From an uncultured Flavobacteriales bacterium (lineage in GTDB: Bacteria > Bacteroidota > Bacteroidia > Flavobacteriales_F > PHOS-HE28), in NCBI GenBank assembly GCA_937872175.1, contig CALMPI010000014.1:1-47385 (forward strand): 47,385 bases of DNA. Reading direction: 5' to 3'. Positions 1-8,650 of the stretch are shown piece after piece (within the stretch, counting starts at the first letter, position 1; each line of letters opens with the position of its first letter). The position numbers and the translations under genes are program-made. Under the pieces are notes generated by a model, which worked only from the letters and a program-made list of their open reading frames with translations, was not told the DNA's origin and made no database searches.

Positions 1-1476
1 GAGGCTCACCGCAGCGCCATCGCTGCAGACCGTGAGGTTGCCGTTGGTGCCGGCGCTGGTCGCCGGGTTCACCACCACGTTCACCGTGGCCGTTGCGTTC
101 AGGCACGAGTTCCCGACCGTGTAGGTGTAGAGACCGGCCGGATCGGTACCCGGTACGAAAGTGCCGCTGTGCGGCACACCGCCCGGTCCCTGCCAGGTGC
201 CGCCTGCGTCCGGTGTGCCACCCAGGCTGGCGAACAGGTTCGCATTGCCGCTGGTGGCGCAGAGGTTCAGGACCCCGTTCGTTCCGGCATCCGGCAACGG
301 ACCTCCGCCCTGGGTGGAGATGATGTTGATGGAGGTGGATGCGACGTTCTCGATGGGGCAATTCCCATCACTGGCCTCCACATACACGTTCACCGGCGTA
401 TTGGTGATGTCACCCGTCCAGCAAAGCGTGCCCGTTGACGGATTCGTGCCTGTGACCGTGAAGGTCGCTCCGGGCAACAGGGCGGTCGCATTGGAGATCA
501 AGGTCAGCACCGTGCCGGGATCCGCATCAACGAAGACCACGTCCACACAGAACGCCTCCCCGTCGCAGACCTCGATCGAATTGCTTCCGAGGAGAAGTCC
601 TGCCGTGTTGTTCACGAGCCCCGACGTGGTGGGTGCATCGCCCGTGCAGTTCATCACCACGAACATCTGATCGCGCATGACCGAACCGATGAGGACCCCG
701 TTGGCATCGAACTCCTGCACCAGCACCGTGACCACGTAGTTGCCCTGAAGGGCCGCATTGAAGGTGAGCTGGCCGGTGGTCGGATCAAGCGTGATCCCGT
801 TGATCGGAGCAGCTCCGGTATACGCTCCCGCATAGAGCACGGCGGTGGGTGCCGGCGCCGCGAACCGTGCATTGATCAGCGAGAACACCATGGTGTTCCC
901 ATCCGGCTCGGTGACCCCGTAGTTGTAGTTGACCGTCTGGCCAGCGCACACGTATGGGATGGACAGGTCCGAGAAGACCGGCGAGTTGTTGCACGGGGCC
1001 GTGGCGTTGTCCAGGACGGCCTCCAGATACATGCCCGGCGTGCCCACCAGGTTCACCGTCGTGTTCCGGCAGCAGATCGACCAGCTGATCGTCCAGTCGT
1101 CACAGGCCGCCAGGTTCACCACCGTCTGGAACTGGTAGTGCTCGATGCCTGGAAGGGCCCCGCCATTGCAGGTGCTGTTGGGCAAGGAGGTGGGGCAGAG
1201 CTGCGACACCTCCGTACCCGGTGGCACCGGGAGCGCGTTCAGCGTGAACGTGGTGCCGCAATCACTCTGGAAGGTCAGGTTCTGCGGGATCGGGTCCACC
1301 CCTGAGCAGTCCACGAAAAGGTCCAGGTTCACCAAGTACTGGTTGCCGCCCAGACACTGGTAGGTGATGCTGCCCCCGGAGTAGTGGTTCGCGCTAACCG
1401 CGCCGCCCAGCGCCAAGGCAAGCATCACGCCCGCAGAGCGGAGCGTTGGTGGCCAAGGGAGGATGGAGTGCCTCAT
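1..1476 (-). CDS. Large secreted surface protein (gliding-motility/adhesin type), N-terminal part only
   Basis: An open frame of 492 codons runs from ATG at 1476 to the window edge with no stop, so the C-terminus is missing. The first ~29 residues form a signal peptide ending near GGAVSAN. The mature start (NHYSGGSITYQCLGGNQY) and the Cys-rich WTISWSICCRN segment near residue 135 are typical of the long Bacteroidota proteins that end in a gliding-motility-associated or T9SS sorting domain. Ig/PKD-like repeats follow, and one ends in a GLYTYTVGNSCLNATATVNV segment near residue 465. The expected role is a cell-surface or released adhesin exported by T9SS, but the sorting domain itself lies outside the window. 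A TACCTTCG promoter element lies 32 nt upstream. Family call is good; precise function unknown. Confidence 0.85.
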   Translation of the reverse strand, partial: MRHSILPWPPTLRSAGVMLALALGGAVSANHYSGGSITYQCLGGNQYLVNLDLFVDCSGVDPIPQNLTFQSDCGTTFTLNALPVPPGTEVSQLCPTSLPNSTCNGGALPGIEHYQFQTVVNLAACDDWTISWSICCRNTTVNLVGTPGMYLEAVLDNATAPCNNSPVFSDLSIPYVCAGQTVNYNYGVTEPDGNTMVFSLINARFAAPAPTAVLYAGAYTGAAPINGITLDPTTGQLTFNAALQGNYVVTVLVQEFDANGVLIGSVMRDQMFVVMNCTGDAPTTSGLVNNTAGLLLGSNSIEVCDGEAFCVDVVFVDADPGTVLTLISNATALLPGATFTVTGTNPSTGTLCWTGDITNTPVNVYVEASDGNCPIENVASTSINIISTQGGGPLPDAGTNGVLNLCATSGNANLFASLGGTPDAGGTWQGPGGVPHSGTFVPGTDPAGLYTYTVGNSCLNATATVNVVVNPATSAGTNGNLTVCSDGAAVSL

Positions 1477-1508
1477 GGGTGGGGCAGGAGCGCCTGCGGG
1501 TCAACCCG

Positions 1509-1516
1509 CGAAGGTA
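1509..1516 (-). promoter_or_regulatory. -7 promoter element TACCTTCG
   Basis: On the minus strand this reads TACCTTCG, close to the Bacteroidota -7 consensus TAnnTTTG, 32 nt before the ATG at 1476. The untranslated leader contains a GCGGG/CCCGC inverted repeat (about 1496-1509). The 184-bp region 1477-1660 is divergent and carries one such element for each strand; nothing else is seen in it. Confidence 0.5.
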
Positions 1517-1634
1517 CGGTTTGGAGTGGCTGAAATACAGAGACTTGTCGCGCACAGGGTCGTGTTGAACGACGTCGATCCCGGAGGGGCCATCGTTAAC
1601 ATCCCCGTAACCCGGGGTTGCGGCGGGTAAACCG

Positions 1635-1642
1635 TACTTTTG
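1635..1642 (+). promoter_or_regulatory. -7 promoter element TACTTTTG
   Basis: TACTTTTG is a perfect match to TAnnTTTG and lies 18 nt before the GTG start at 1661 of the TonB receptor. It argues against any start codon upstream of about 1648, such as the in-frame TTG at 1640, which overlaps the element. Confidence 0.6.
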
Positions 1643-1660
1643 CCGCCCTTATCCGATCGT

Positions 1661-4243
1661 GTGAAGCCGGCCATTCGACCCTTGGGGACGGTAGGACGCG
1701 TCAAGCCGGTGTCCGGTTCGCTCGCCTGCTCCCTTCTGCTCCTTGCTGTTCCCTGCTCCCTCTCCGCCCAGGTCCTGGACTCCCTGGATATCGGGGTGCG
1801 TCGGGATTCCTCCGGCGCCATGCAGGAGCGCTTGCCAGTGTACACGGTCACCTCCAGCGATCTGGAGTCCGAGCTTGGTTCCCAGGACATCTCAGGCATC
1901 CTGCAGTCATCCCGTGATGTGTTCGCCTCCACCGCAGGCCTGAGCTGGGGGCCGGCGCGCTTCCGGATCCGCGGGCTGGACGGGGAGAACACCTCGGTGC
2001 TCATCAACGGCATCCTGGTGAACGACCCGGAGGCCGGCTGGGCCACGTGGAGCCAATGGGGCGGCCTGAACGATGTGACACGCTACATGGAGATCCGGAC
2101 CGGCCTGTCGGCCTCGCGCCTGGTGTTCGCCGGCATCGGCGGGTATTCGGCCATCAATGCCCGGGCCAGCGATCAGCGCCGCGGCACACGCATCTCCTAC
2201 GCCCTCAGCAACCGCGCCTACGACCATCGGGTGATGCTGACCCACAGCACCGGGATGATGAAGAACGGCTGGGCGGTGAGCGCCTCCGCCAGCTGGCGAT
2301 ACGCGAACGAGGGTTACGCCGAAGGCACCTTCTTCAACGCCGCTGCCTACTTCCTCAGCGTGGAGAAGAAGCTGAACGACCGGCACCGCATCGGCTTCAC
2401 CGGCTTCGGCGCCCCCATCCGCCAGGGCCGCCAAGGCCTCGCCGTTCAGGAAGCCTACGACCTCACCGGCAACAGCTACTACAACCCCTTCTGGGGCTAT
2501 CAGAACGGCGAGAAGCGGAACGCCCGCGTGAGCTATGACCATAAGCCGATGGCCATCCTCACGCACTACTTCACCCCGGACGAACACACCACCTGGACCA
2601 CGAGCTTGTATTACACCGCCGGGCGTGACGCACAGACCAACATCAACTGGTTCGATGCGCGGGACCCCCGCCCGGATTACTACCGCTACCTGCCCAGTTA
2701 CTACACGGAGACCGATCCCGCCGAAACCGCACGCCTCACCGAGGCCTGGCAGAACGGAAGCAGCGGTCAGATCGATTGGGACCAGCTCTATTTCGCCAAC
2801 AGCAAGAACCTGTACACGGTGCAGAACGCCGATGGCATCGCCGGCCTCAACATCACCGGCAACCGCAGCAAGTACATCGTGGAGGACCAGCGCAACGACC
2901 CGCGCCGATTCGGCCTCAACAGCGTGTGGTCCAAGGCGCTCGATGACCGCACCCAGCTCACCGCCAGTGTGGGCTATCATGATCACGTGACGCACAATTA
3001 CCGCGTGGTGGACGACCTTCTTGGTGGCGACTTCTGGGTGGATGTGGACCAGTTCGCCGATCAGGTGTCCGCCGATCCCGCCGTGGCGCAGAACGACCTC
3101 AACCGCCCCAACGCGGTGATCACCGTGGGCGAGCGGTTCGGGCACGACTACGACATGCATGTGCGCCAGGCCACCGGTTTCGTGCAGTTCGAGCGCCGCT
3201 GGCAGCAGGTGGAGGCCTATGTGTCCGGGATGCTGGGTCACCAGTCGTTCTTCCGGGAAGGCTTCATGGTCAACGGCCGCTTCCCGGACAACTCGTTCGG
3301 CCGGTCGGAGGTGCAGGGCTTCCTTCATTACGGCTTGAAGGCCGGCGTGGTGTACAAGCTCAGCGGCCGGCAGTTCGTCACCCTCAACGGGGCCTACCTC
3401 ACGCGTCCGCCGCTGGCCCGCTGGGCCTATCTGTCGCCACGCACCCGTGATGCCGTCGTACCCGGCCTCACCACCGAAAAGGTGACCAGCGCCGACCTGA
3501 GCTACGTGGTGCGCTTCCCCCGGCTCAAGGGACGCGCCACCGCGTACTTCGCCAACATCGCCGATCAGGTGTGGGCCCGCTCCTTCTTCCACGACGAGTA
3601 CCTCACCCTGGTGAACTATACCATGCGCGGGGTGGACCAGCGCCACACCGGGGCGGAGCTGGGCCTGGAAGCGAACGTCACCTCCACGCTCAGCGTGAAC
3701 GCCGTGCTCGGCGCCGGCCGGTTCGTGTACACAAGCCGTCCACAGGCCACCATCACCCGGGACAACAGCGAGGAGGTGTTCGCCACCGACCGGACCGTGT
3801 ACTGGACCAACTACCGCGTGGGCGGGATGCCCCAGACCGCCGCCTCGCTGGGCCTCCGGTACAACAGCCCCAAGTTCTGGTTCATCAGCTTGACGGCGAA
3901 CTACTTCGCCGACATCTACCTGGACCCGAACCCGGACCGACGCACTGCCGAGGCCCTCGAAGGCCTGGTGGTGGAGGACCCGCAGTGGAACGAACTGCTG
4001 GAGCAGACCAAGCTCGACAACGCCTTCACCCTGGACCTGTTCGGCGGCAAGTCGTGGTTGGTGCAGCGCAAGTACCGCATCGCCCTGAACGTGTCCGTGA
4101 GCAACCTGCTGAACAACCAGGAATTCGTCGTGGGCGGCTTCGAACAGCTGCGGTACGAACGGATGGACATCGACAAGTTCCCCCCGCGCCTGAGCTACCT
4201 GTTCGGTCGCACCTACTTCGCCATGCTGAGCATCGGTTTCTGA
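1661..4243 (+). CDS. TonB-dependent outer-membrane receptor
   Basis: 860 residues from GTG 1661 (an in-frame GTG at 1709 is an alternative). A signal peptide with core LACSLLLLAVPCSLSAQ is followed by a plug domain at roughly residues 55-165 (FRIRGLDGENTSVLINGILV, then VTRYMEIRTGL) and a ~690-residue barrel rich in alternating aromatic strands. The chain ends in Phe (YFAMLSIGF), as usual for outer-membrane barrels. No CarboxypepD_reg-like N-terminal domain is seen. It should transport a ligand across the outer membrane using TonB/ExbBD energy. Only 2 nt separate it from the DUF5689 lipoprotein and a T9SS protein follows, so the three probably form one operon. The substrate is not shown by the sequence; nucleic-acid-derived or phosphorylated compounds are suggested by the neighbours. 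Confidence 0.9.
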   Translation: MKPAIRPLGTVGRVKPVSGSLACSLLLLAVPCSLSAQVLDSLDIGVRRDSSGAMQERLPVYTVTSSDLESELGSQDISGILQSSRDVFASTAGLSWGPARFRIRGLDGENTSVLINGILVNDPEAGWATWSQWGGLNDVTRYMEIRTGLSASRLVFAGIGGYSAINARASDQRRGTRISYALSNRAYDHRVMLTHSTGMMKNGWAVSASASWRYANEGYAEGTFFNAAAYFLSVEKKLNDRHRIGFTGFGAPIRQGRQGLAVQEAYDLTGNSYYNPFWGYQNGEKRNARVSYDHKPMAILTHYFTPDEHTTWTTSLYYTAGRDAQTNINWFDARDPRPDYYRYLPSYYTETDPAETARLTEAWQNGSSGQIDWDQLYFANSKNLYTVQNADGIAGLNITGNRSKYIVEDQRNDPRRFGLNSVWSKALDDRTQLTASVGYHDHVTHNYRVVDDLLGGDFWVDVDQFADQVSADPAVAQNDLNRPNAVITVGERFGHDYDMHVRQATGFVQFERRWQQVEAYVSGMLGHQSFFREGFMVNGRFPDNSFGRSEVQGFLHYGLKAGVVYKLSGRQFVTLNGAYLTRPPLARWAYLSPRTRDAVVPGLTTEKVTSADLSYVVRFPRLKGRATAYFANIADQVWARSFFHDEYLTLVNYTMRGVDQRHTGAELGLEANVTSTLSVNAVLGAGRFVYTSRPQATITRDNSEEVFATDRTVYWTNYRVGGMPQTAASLGLRYNSPKFWFISLTANYFADIYLDPNPDRRTAEALEGLVVEDPQWNELLEQTKLDNAFTLDLFGGKSWLVQRKYRIALNVSVSNLLNNQEFVVGGFEQLRYERMDIDKFPPRLSYLFGRTYFAMLSIGF

Positions 4244-4245
4244 TC

Positions 4246-5481
4246 ATGAAGCACCTGACCCATACCCTGTCAGCCGCCACCGGCCTGGCCTTGATGCTGC
4301 TGTTGAGCGGCTGCGACAAGGAGCTCGACACCCCACCGGAACGCACCCTGCCCACGGGCTCCGTGCTCAGCATCAAGCGGCTGCGCGACCTGCACGCCAC
4401 CGCCTTCGCCTACCTGCCCCATCGCTTCACGGGCGACTCGTCGGTGTACGGCGTGGTCACCGCCGATGAGACCAACGGCAACCTCTACAAGAACATCTAC
4501 ATGCAGGACGATACCGCGGGCATCGTGCTGCGCCTCAGGAACAGTGGCGGACTGTACACCGGCGACCGCATCCGGATCTACCTCAAGGGTGTCACCCTCA
4601 GCAGCTATGCAGGCCTGCTCCAGCTCGACTCGGTGGATGTGGACAACAACGTGGTGAAGCAGGAGACCCTCGTGCCCGTGGCGCCCAAGGTGGTGTCCGT
4701 CGCCCAGATCACCCCCGCGCTTCAGGGCCAGTTGATCCGGCTGGACAGCGTGCAGTTCATCGCGGACGAGGCCAACGGGGTCACCACCTGGAGCGATGCC
4801 ATCAACCAGAGCAGCGTGAACCGCACGCTTGAGGATTGCGATGGCAACACGATCATCGTCCGCACCAGCGGCTACGCCAACTTCGCGGCCCAGGTGCTGC
4901 CACAGGGCAACGGATCCTTCACCGCGGTGGTGGGCCAGTTCGGCAGTGACATGCAGCTCTTTGCGCACGACCTGTCACTGGTGCAGCTCTCCGGCCCACG
5001 CTGCGGTGCCTTCGGCCTCCAGTTGCTGCTGAAGGACTTCGAGGATGGAAGCACCACCTCCGGCGGCTGGACCCAGCAGCAGGTGAGCGGCTCGGTGGGC
5101 TGGTCGGCCTCGGCCGGCTATGGGTCGATCACCAACAACAGCGGGGGGGTGTATTCCGCGTGCGAGACCTGGCTCATCAGCCCGGCCGTCAACCTGAGCG
5201 CCGCCACCTCGCCCCTGCTCAACTTCGAGACCTCCGTGGCCTTCTCCGGAGCACCCCTGGAGGTGCTGGTGAGCACCAATTACACCGGTGGCGCCCCGTC
5301 CACGGCCACGTGGACGGCACTGAGCCCGGCCCTGGCCACCAATGCCACATGGACCCCTTCGGGAGGTCTGGACCTCACCCCGTACATCAGTGGCAATTTC
5401 CGCCTGGCTTTCAAGTACACCGGCTCCGACACCGATGGCCGGCGCTGGAACCTGGACGACATTGTGATCACCGACAACTGA
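4246..5481 (+). CDS. DUF5689 domain surface lipoprotein
   Basis: 411 residues. The N-terminus has a lipobox (LMLLLSGC, Cys23), so it is a lipoprotein, probably on the outer membrane. Residues ~45-250 match DUF5689, an OB-fold-like module recognised by YGVVTADETNGNLYKNIYMQ and the following GIVLRL and GDRIRIYLKG segments. Residues ~265-411 look like a jelly-roll 'choice-of-anchor' module that ends in RRWNLDDIVITDN. DUF5689 lipoproteins of Bacteroidota commonly sit beside TonB receptors and nucleases; binding of the receptor's ligand is an inference. It starts 2 nt after the receptor stop, so it is translationally linked. Confidence 0.85.
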   Translation: MKHLTHTLSAATGLALMLLLSGCDKELDTPPERTLPTGSVLSIKRLRDLHATAFAYLPHRFTGDSSVYGVVTADETNGNLYKNIYMQDDTAGIVLRLRNSGGLYTGDRIRIYLKGVTLSSYAGLLQLDSVDVDNNVVKQETLVPVAPKVVSVAQITPALQGQLIRLDSVQFIADEANGVTTWSDAINQSSVNRTLEDCDGNTIIVRTSGYANFAAQVLPQGNGSFTAVVGQFGSDMQLFAHDLSLVQLSGPRCGAFGLQLLLKDFEDGSTTSGGWTQQQVSGSVGWSASAGYGSITNNSGGVYSACETWLISPAVNLSAATSPLLNFETSVAFSGAPLEVLVSTNYTGGAPSTATWTALSPALATNATWTPSGGLDLTPYISGNFRLAFKYTGSDTDGRRWNLDDIVITDN

Positions 5482-5515
5482 CCCGCTCTCTTCCGTACCC
5501 ACAAACCCCTCTCCG

Positions 5516-6853
5516 ATGAAACACATTACCCTACTTACTGCACTGCTGCTGGGGCTCGCCGCCCAGGCGCAGACCATCGTGGCCACCAGCTTCGAGAGCT
5601 GGACCGGCAACGTCCCGGATGGCTGGGTGGGCAGCAAGACCAACCTTGCGGCCGACAGCATCCAGCAGGCCGACCAGAACATCCAGTTCGGCACCTACGC
5701 CGTCCGTCTGGTGAGCGCCACCAGCACGCACAAGCGCTTCACCACCACGAGCCAGAACGTGACGACCGGCACGGCCTACAACATCAGCTTCTATGCCCGG
5801 GGCAACGGGGAGATCCGCACCGGCCTCTTCGACGGCCGCGCCACCGGCTTCGGCTATGCGCCATACAACCCCTATATCGCGGTGAGCACCACCTCGTGGA
5901 CGCCCTACTCGCAGCAGATCGTGGCGGACAACGATACGATCGATGGCGAGTTCATCCTCAGTGTGCGCAATACGGTGGCGGCCAGCGGCCACCTGGAGGT
6001 GGACAGCGTGCGCATCTGGACCGGTGCGGTGAACCCGCCCACCGATGCGAGCATCTACCAGATCCAGTACACGACCGACCCGAACGGAGCCTCGCCCCTT
6101 GTGGGCCAGACGGTGAACACCGGGGGGGTGGTCTGCGGTGTGGCCACGAACGGCTACTGGCTGCAAAGCGGTACCGGCCCCTGGACCGGCATCTTCGTCT
6201 TCGACAGTTCGCCGGTGGCCCTGGGTGACAGCCTCACCCTCACGGCACTCGTGGAGGAGTACTTCAACCAGACCCAGCTCAGCGATGCCGCCAACGTGAA
6301 CATCGTGTCGCCCGGCAATCCCGTGGATGTGCAATCGGCCACCACCGGCGTGGTGGGTCAGGAGCAATGGGAGGGTATGCTGGTGCAGGTGACCAACGCC
6401 GATTGCACCAACGACGACATCGCCAACAACTTCGGCCAGTGGACGATCGACGACGGCTCGGGCGCCGTCCTCGTCAACGATCTGATGTACGCCTACACCC
6501 CGACGCTCGGTGTGAACTACGATGTCACCGGCCTGGTGTCGTACAGCTTCAGCGAGTGGAAGATGGAGCCGCGCTTTGCCGCCGATGTCGCGATCTCCAC
6601 CGGGCTCGATGAGCAGCTGCTGGCCGCCACGCGGGTGTGGCCGGTACCCGCCACCGACATGCTGACGGTGGACGTGCCGGTGCCGGGTGTGCGTTATCAG
6701 GTGCTTGACGCTTCCGGGCGTACCGTGCTCGAGGGCTCCTTCAGCGCCCTGCGCAACACGCTCCCTGTCACGGGGCTCCAGCAAGGGCTGTACACCCTGC
6801 TGGTGCGCCGCGCTGACGCGCTTGGGCGTGTGAGCTTCCCGGTGCTGCGCTGA
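5516..6853 (+). CDS. T9SS-exported protein with OB-fold-like region
   Basis: 445 residues. Signal peptide MKHITLLTALLLGLAAQAQ is followed by a jelly-roll-like region (~20-165, beginning ATSFESWTGNVPDGWVG). An OB-fold-like region (~175-350) of the kind found with extracellular nucleases comes next (GGVVCGVATNGYWLQ, then GDSLTLTALVEEYFNQTQLS). From ~368 there is a type A T9SS sorting domain (VWPVPATDMLTVDVP ... GLQQGLYTLLVRR). No nuclease catalytic motif is visible, so it is more likely a binding or accessory protein. It lies 34 nt after the DUF5689 gene in the same direction, probably in the same transcript, which ends at the hairpin immediately downstream. Confidence 0.82.
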   Translation: MKHITLLTALLLGLAAQAQTIVATSFESWTGNVPDGWVGSKTNLAADSIQQADQNIQFGTYAVRLVSATSTHKRFTTTSQNVTTGTAYNISFYARGNGEIRTGLFDGRATGFGYAPYNPYIAVSTTSWTPYSQQIVADNDTIDGEFILSVRNTVAASGHLEVDSVRIWTGAVNPPTDASIYQIQYTTDPNGASPLVGQTVNTGGVVCGVATNGYWLQSGTGPWTGIFVFDSSPVALGDSLTLTALVEEYFNQTQLSDAANVNIVSPGNPVDVQSATTGVVGQEQWEGMLVQVTNADCTNDDIANNFGQWTIDDGSGAVLVNDLMYAYTPTLGVNYDVTGLVSYSFSEWKMEPRFAADVAISTGLDEQLLAATRVWPVPATDMLTVDVPVPGVRYQVLDASGRTVLEGSFSALRNTLPVTGLQQGLYTLLVRRADALGRVSFPVLR

Positions 6854-6864
6854 CCCGCATCCAT

Positions 6865-6910
6865 GAACGGCAAGGGCCCCGGACGTCATGGTCCGGGGCC
6901 CTTGCCGTTC
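6865..6910. terminator. Bidirectional terminator hairpin, 19-bp perfect stem
   Basis: Arms 6865-6883 and 6892-6910 are perfect reverse complements around an 8-nt loop. They lie between two convergent genes (stops at 6853 and 6936). There is no U-tract on either side, as is often the case in high-GC Bacteroidota. Confidence 0.75.
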
Positions 6911-6935
6911 AAGCCCCCTCGCGGAGGATGTGCGC

Positions 6936-7988
6936 TCAAGGGACCGGGCGCACGAGGATGATGTACACCGGGAAGTGGTCGCTCCATCCATTCGTCCAGG
7001 TGTCACCGACGAAGGTGCGGAAGGGGTACCCGCTGAACGGACCTTCCTGCTGACGCAGGTAGGGTTCGTTGAACACGCGCACCCCGTAATAGCGGTAGCG
7101 GTCGTCCGCGCGCGCCGCGAGCGAGGGCGTCACGATGATCTGGTCGAAGAGGTTCCAGGAGTCGCGCCAGGCGAGTGAGCCGATGCCCTTCTCGTAGAGC
7201 GGCTCCATGGGGTTGAACAGCGAGCGGCCGGTGGCCTGCTCCGGGCGCGCGACCGTCATCATTCCGCCCCGCACGCTCCTGTCCACCGGGTCGTCGTTCA
7301 GGTCGCCCATGTAGATCACCCGTGCGCCCGGGTCACGCCGCTGCAGCGAATCGATGAGGGCCCGGCCCAACTTGGCGGCCAGCATGCGCTTGGGCTGCGA
7401 GCGCTTTTCGCCACCACGCCGGCTGGGCCAGTGCGCCACGATCACGTGGACCGTGTCACCGTCCATGATCCCGCTCACCACAAGCTGGGCGCGCGTGCGG
7501 AACGCCGTGTCCACGGGGTCCACCAAGGGTACGCTGCGGTGGTTCAGCAACGTGAAGTAGTGAGGGTCGTACAGCAGGGCCACGTCCACGCCGCGCCGGT
7601 CGGGACCGTCCTCATGCACGATGCGGTAGCCCCGCTTGGCGATGGCCTCGGCCTTCACCAGGTCCTCCAGCACGCGGCGGTTCTCCACCTCGGCGAGCCC
7701 GATCACATGCACCCCGTCCGGATGCACATCGCGACCCAACTCGCCGATCACGCGCCCCATCTTCTCGATCTTGGTACGGTACCGGGCGGCGCTCCACAGC
7801 TTCGGCCCGCCGGGAAGGAACTCGGCATCGTCGGTGTCCGGCGCGTCGATGGTGTCGAACAGGTTCTCGATGTTGTAGAAACCGATGCAGGCCGCGGTGA
7901 AGTGCTGGTCGGATTGCGCGCAGGCCGCAGGGCCGCAGGCCAGGAGCAGAAGGGCGAGCGCAGGCAGGGAGCTGGGGCGTGAACGCAT
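6936..7988 (-). CDS. Endonuclease/exonuclease/phosphatase (EEP) family protein, exported
   Basis: 350 residues. The N-terminus (LPALALLLLACGPAACAQ) is an export signal; the lipobox is imperfect, so secreted or lipid-anchored forms are both possible. EEP-fold catalytic motifs appear in order: FYNIENLFDT, GLAEVENR (metal-binding Glu), VIVAHWPSRRGG, GDLNDDPVD and, near the C-terminus, GWSDHFPVYI (catalytic Asp-His). The family hydrolyses phosphodiester or phosphomonoester bonds in nucleic acids, inositol phosphates or sphingomyelin. Here an extracellular nuclease or phosphatase is likely, given the convergent TonB/DUF5689/OB operon. The ATG at 7988 is preferred because the signal peptide begins there and a TACCTTG element lies 6 nt upstream. 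Confidence 0.88.
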   Translation of the reverse strand: MRSRPSSLPALALLLLACGPAACAQSDQHFTAACIGFYNIENLFDTIDAPDTDDAEFLPGGPKLWSAARYRTKIEKMGRVIGELGRDVHPDGVHVIGLAEVENRRVLEDLVKAEAIAKRGYRIVHEDGPDRRGVDVALLYDPHYFTLLNHRSVPLVDPVDTAFRTRAQLVVSGIMDGDTVHVIVAHWPSRRGGEKRSQPKRMLAAKLGRALIDSLQRRDPGARVIYMGDLNDDPVDRSVRGGMMTVARPEQATGRSLFNPMEPLYEKGIGSLAWRDSWNLFDQIIVTPSLAARADDRYRYYGVRVFNEPYLRQQEGPFSGYPFRTFVGDTWTNGWSDHFPVYIILVRPVP

Positions 7989-7994
7989 GGCGGC

Positions 7995-8002
7995 GCAAGG
8001 TA
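7995..8002 (-). promoter_or_regulatory. -7-like element TACCTTGC
   Basis: The minus strand reads TACCTTGC, one T shorter than the usual TACCTTTG, 6 nt before the ATG at 7988. Tight spacing like this recurs across the window and implies a very short or absent leader. Confidence 0.4.
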
Positions 8003-8020
8003 GCCCGGTGCATGGGGGCG

Positions 8021-8650
8021 TCAATACCGGGGGAAGAGCAGGTCGTGGCGCTGGTTGTAGCGACGCAGGAAGGCGAAGAGCGTGCCGGGCTCGTTGCGGG
8101 CCCGCTTGCCCAGGGCGCGGAACTCCGCCAGCAGGTCCGGGTCGTCGGCCAGCGCCTGGTCCATGCCCGCTGCGCTGAACGGCAGGAAGGCGCCCGAAGC
8201 CATCGCCAGCATCCCCTGCGCCTCCATGGTGTAGGTGCGCATCCCGGTCCCGTAGAACGAAGGGTCCCAGTCGCGGATGACCTGGGTGTACAGCAGATGG
8301 CTCAGTGCACCCATCATGCCGACGCGGTGGAAGCCCGTGGCCGTGTTCAGGTACACCACGTTGTTGGAGCAGAAACCCCATACCGTCCGGTCGGGCACGG
8401 GCGTGGGCCGGCCCAGGCTGTCCGGCAGGTGCCAGGCATCGTCGCCCCGTGGATCGATCCGCAGCCCCTGGCCGTCGGTGAGCTGCTCCAGCCTTGCGCT
8501 GGGTGCGTTCAACCGGAACTCCCCGAAGCTGCGGTAGATGCCCTCGCGGAACTCGAAGCCCGGGCCGTAGGGCACCCAGATGGTGTCCATCTGCCCGAAG
8601 GCGCCCAGGCTGAACGCGAGCAGGTGGTACAGGCAGATGGACCGCATCAT
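8021..8650 (-). CDS. Secreted protein of unknown function
   Basis: 209 residues with a signal peptide (SICLYHLLAFSLGAFGQ) and no recognised domain. The mature part is soluble and contains WGFCSNNVVYLNTATGFHRV and a hydrophobic stretch near residues 145-160. Its ATG overlaps the stop of the upstream esterase gene (ATGA, with a second ATG immediately after), so translation is probably coupled to the esterase and pdxJ. A periplasmic or envelope location is likely; nothing supports a more specific role. Confidence 0.7.
   Translation of the reverse strand: MMRSICLYHLLAFSLGAFGQMDTIWVPYGPGFEFREGIYRSFGEFRLNAPSARLEQLTDGQGLRIDPRGDDAWHLPDSLGRPTPVPDRTVWGFCSNNVVYLNTATGFHRVGMMGALSHLLYTQVIRDWDPSFYGTGMRTYTMEAQGMLAMASGAFLPFSAAGMDQALADDPDLLAEFRALGKRARNEPGTLFAFLRRYNQRHDLLFPRY

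Noticed and set aside
1640..1660. TTG start at 1640 for the TonB receptor
   Set aside because: It overlaps the TACTTTTG promoter element, so it would not be transcribed as a leader; GTG 1661 is preferred.
1907..3646. 579-codon open frame on the minus strand
   Set aside because: Shadow of the TonB receptor gene; its translation is low-complexity (Val/His/Gly/Ala-rich) without domain features, as expected opposite GC-biased codons.
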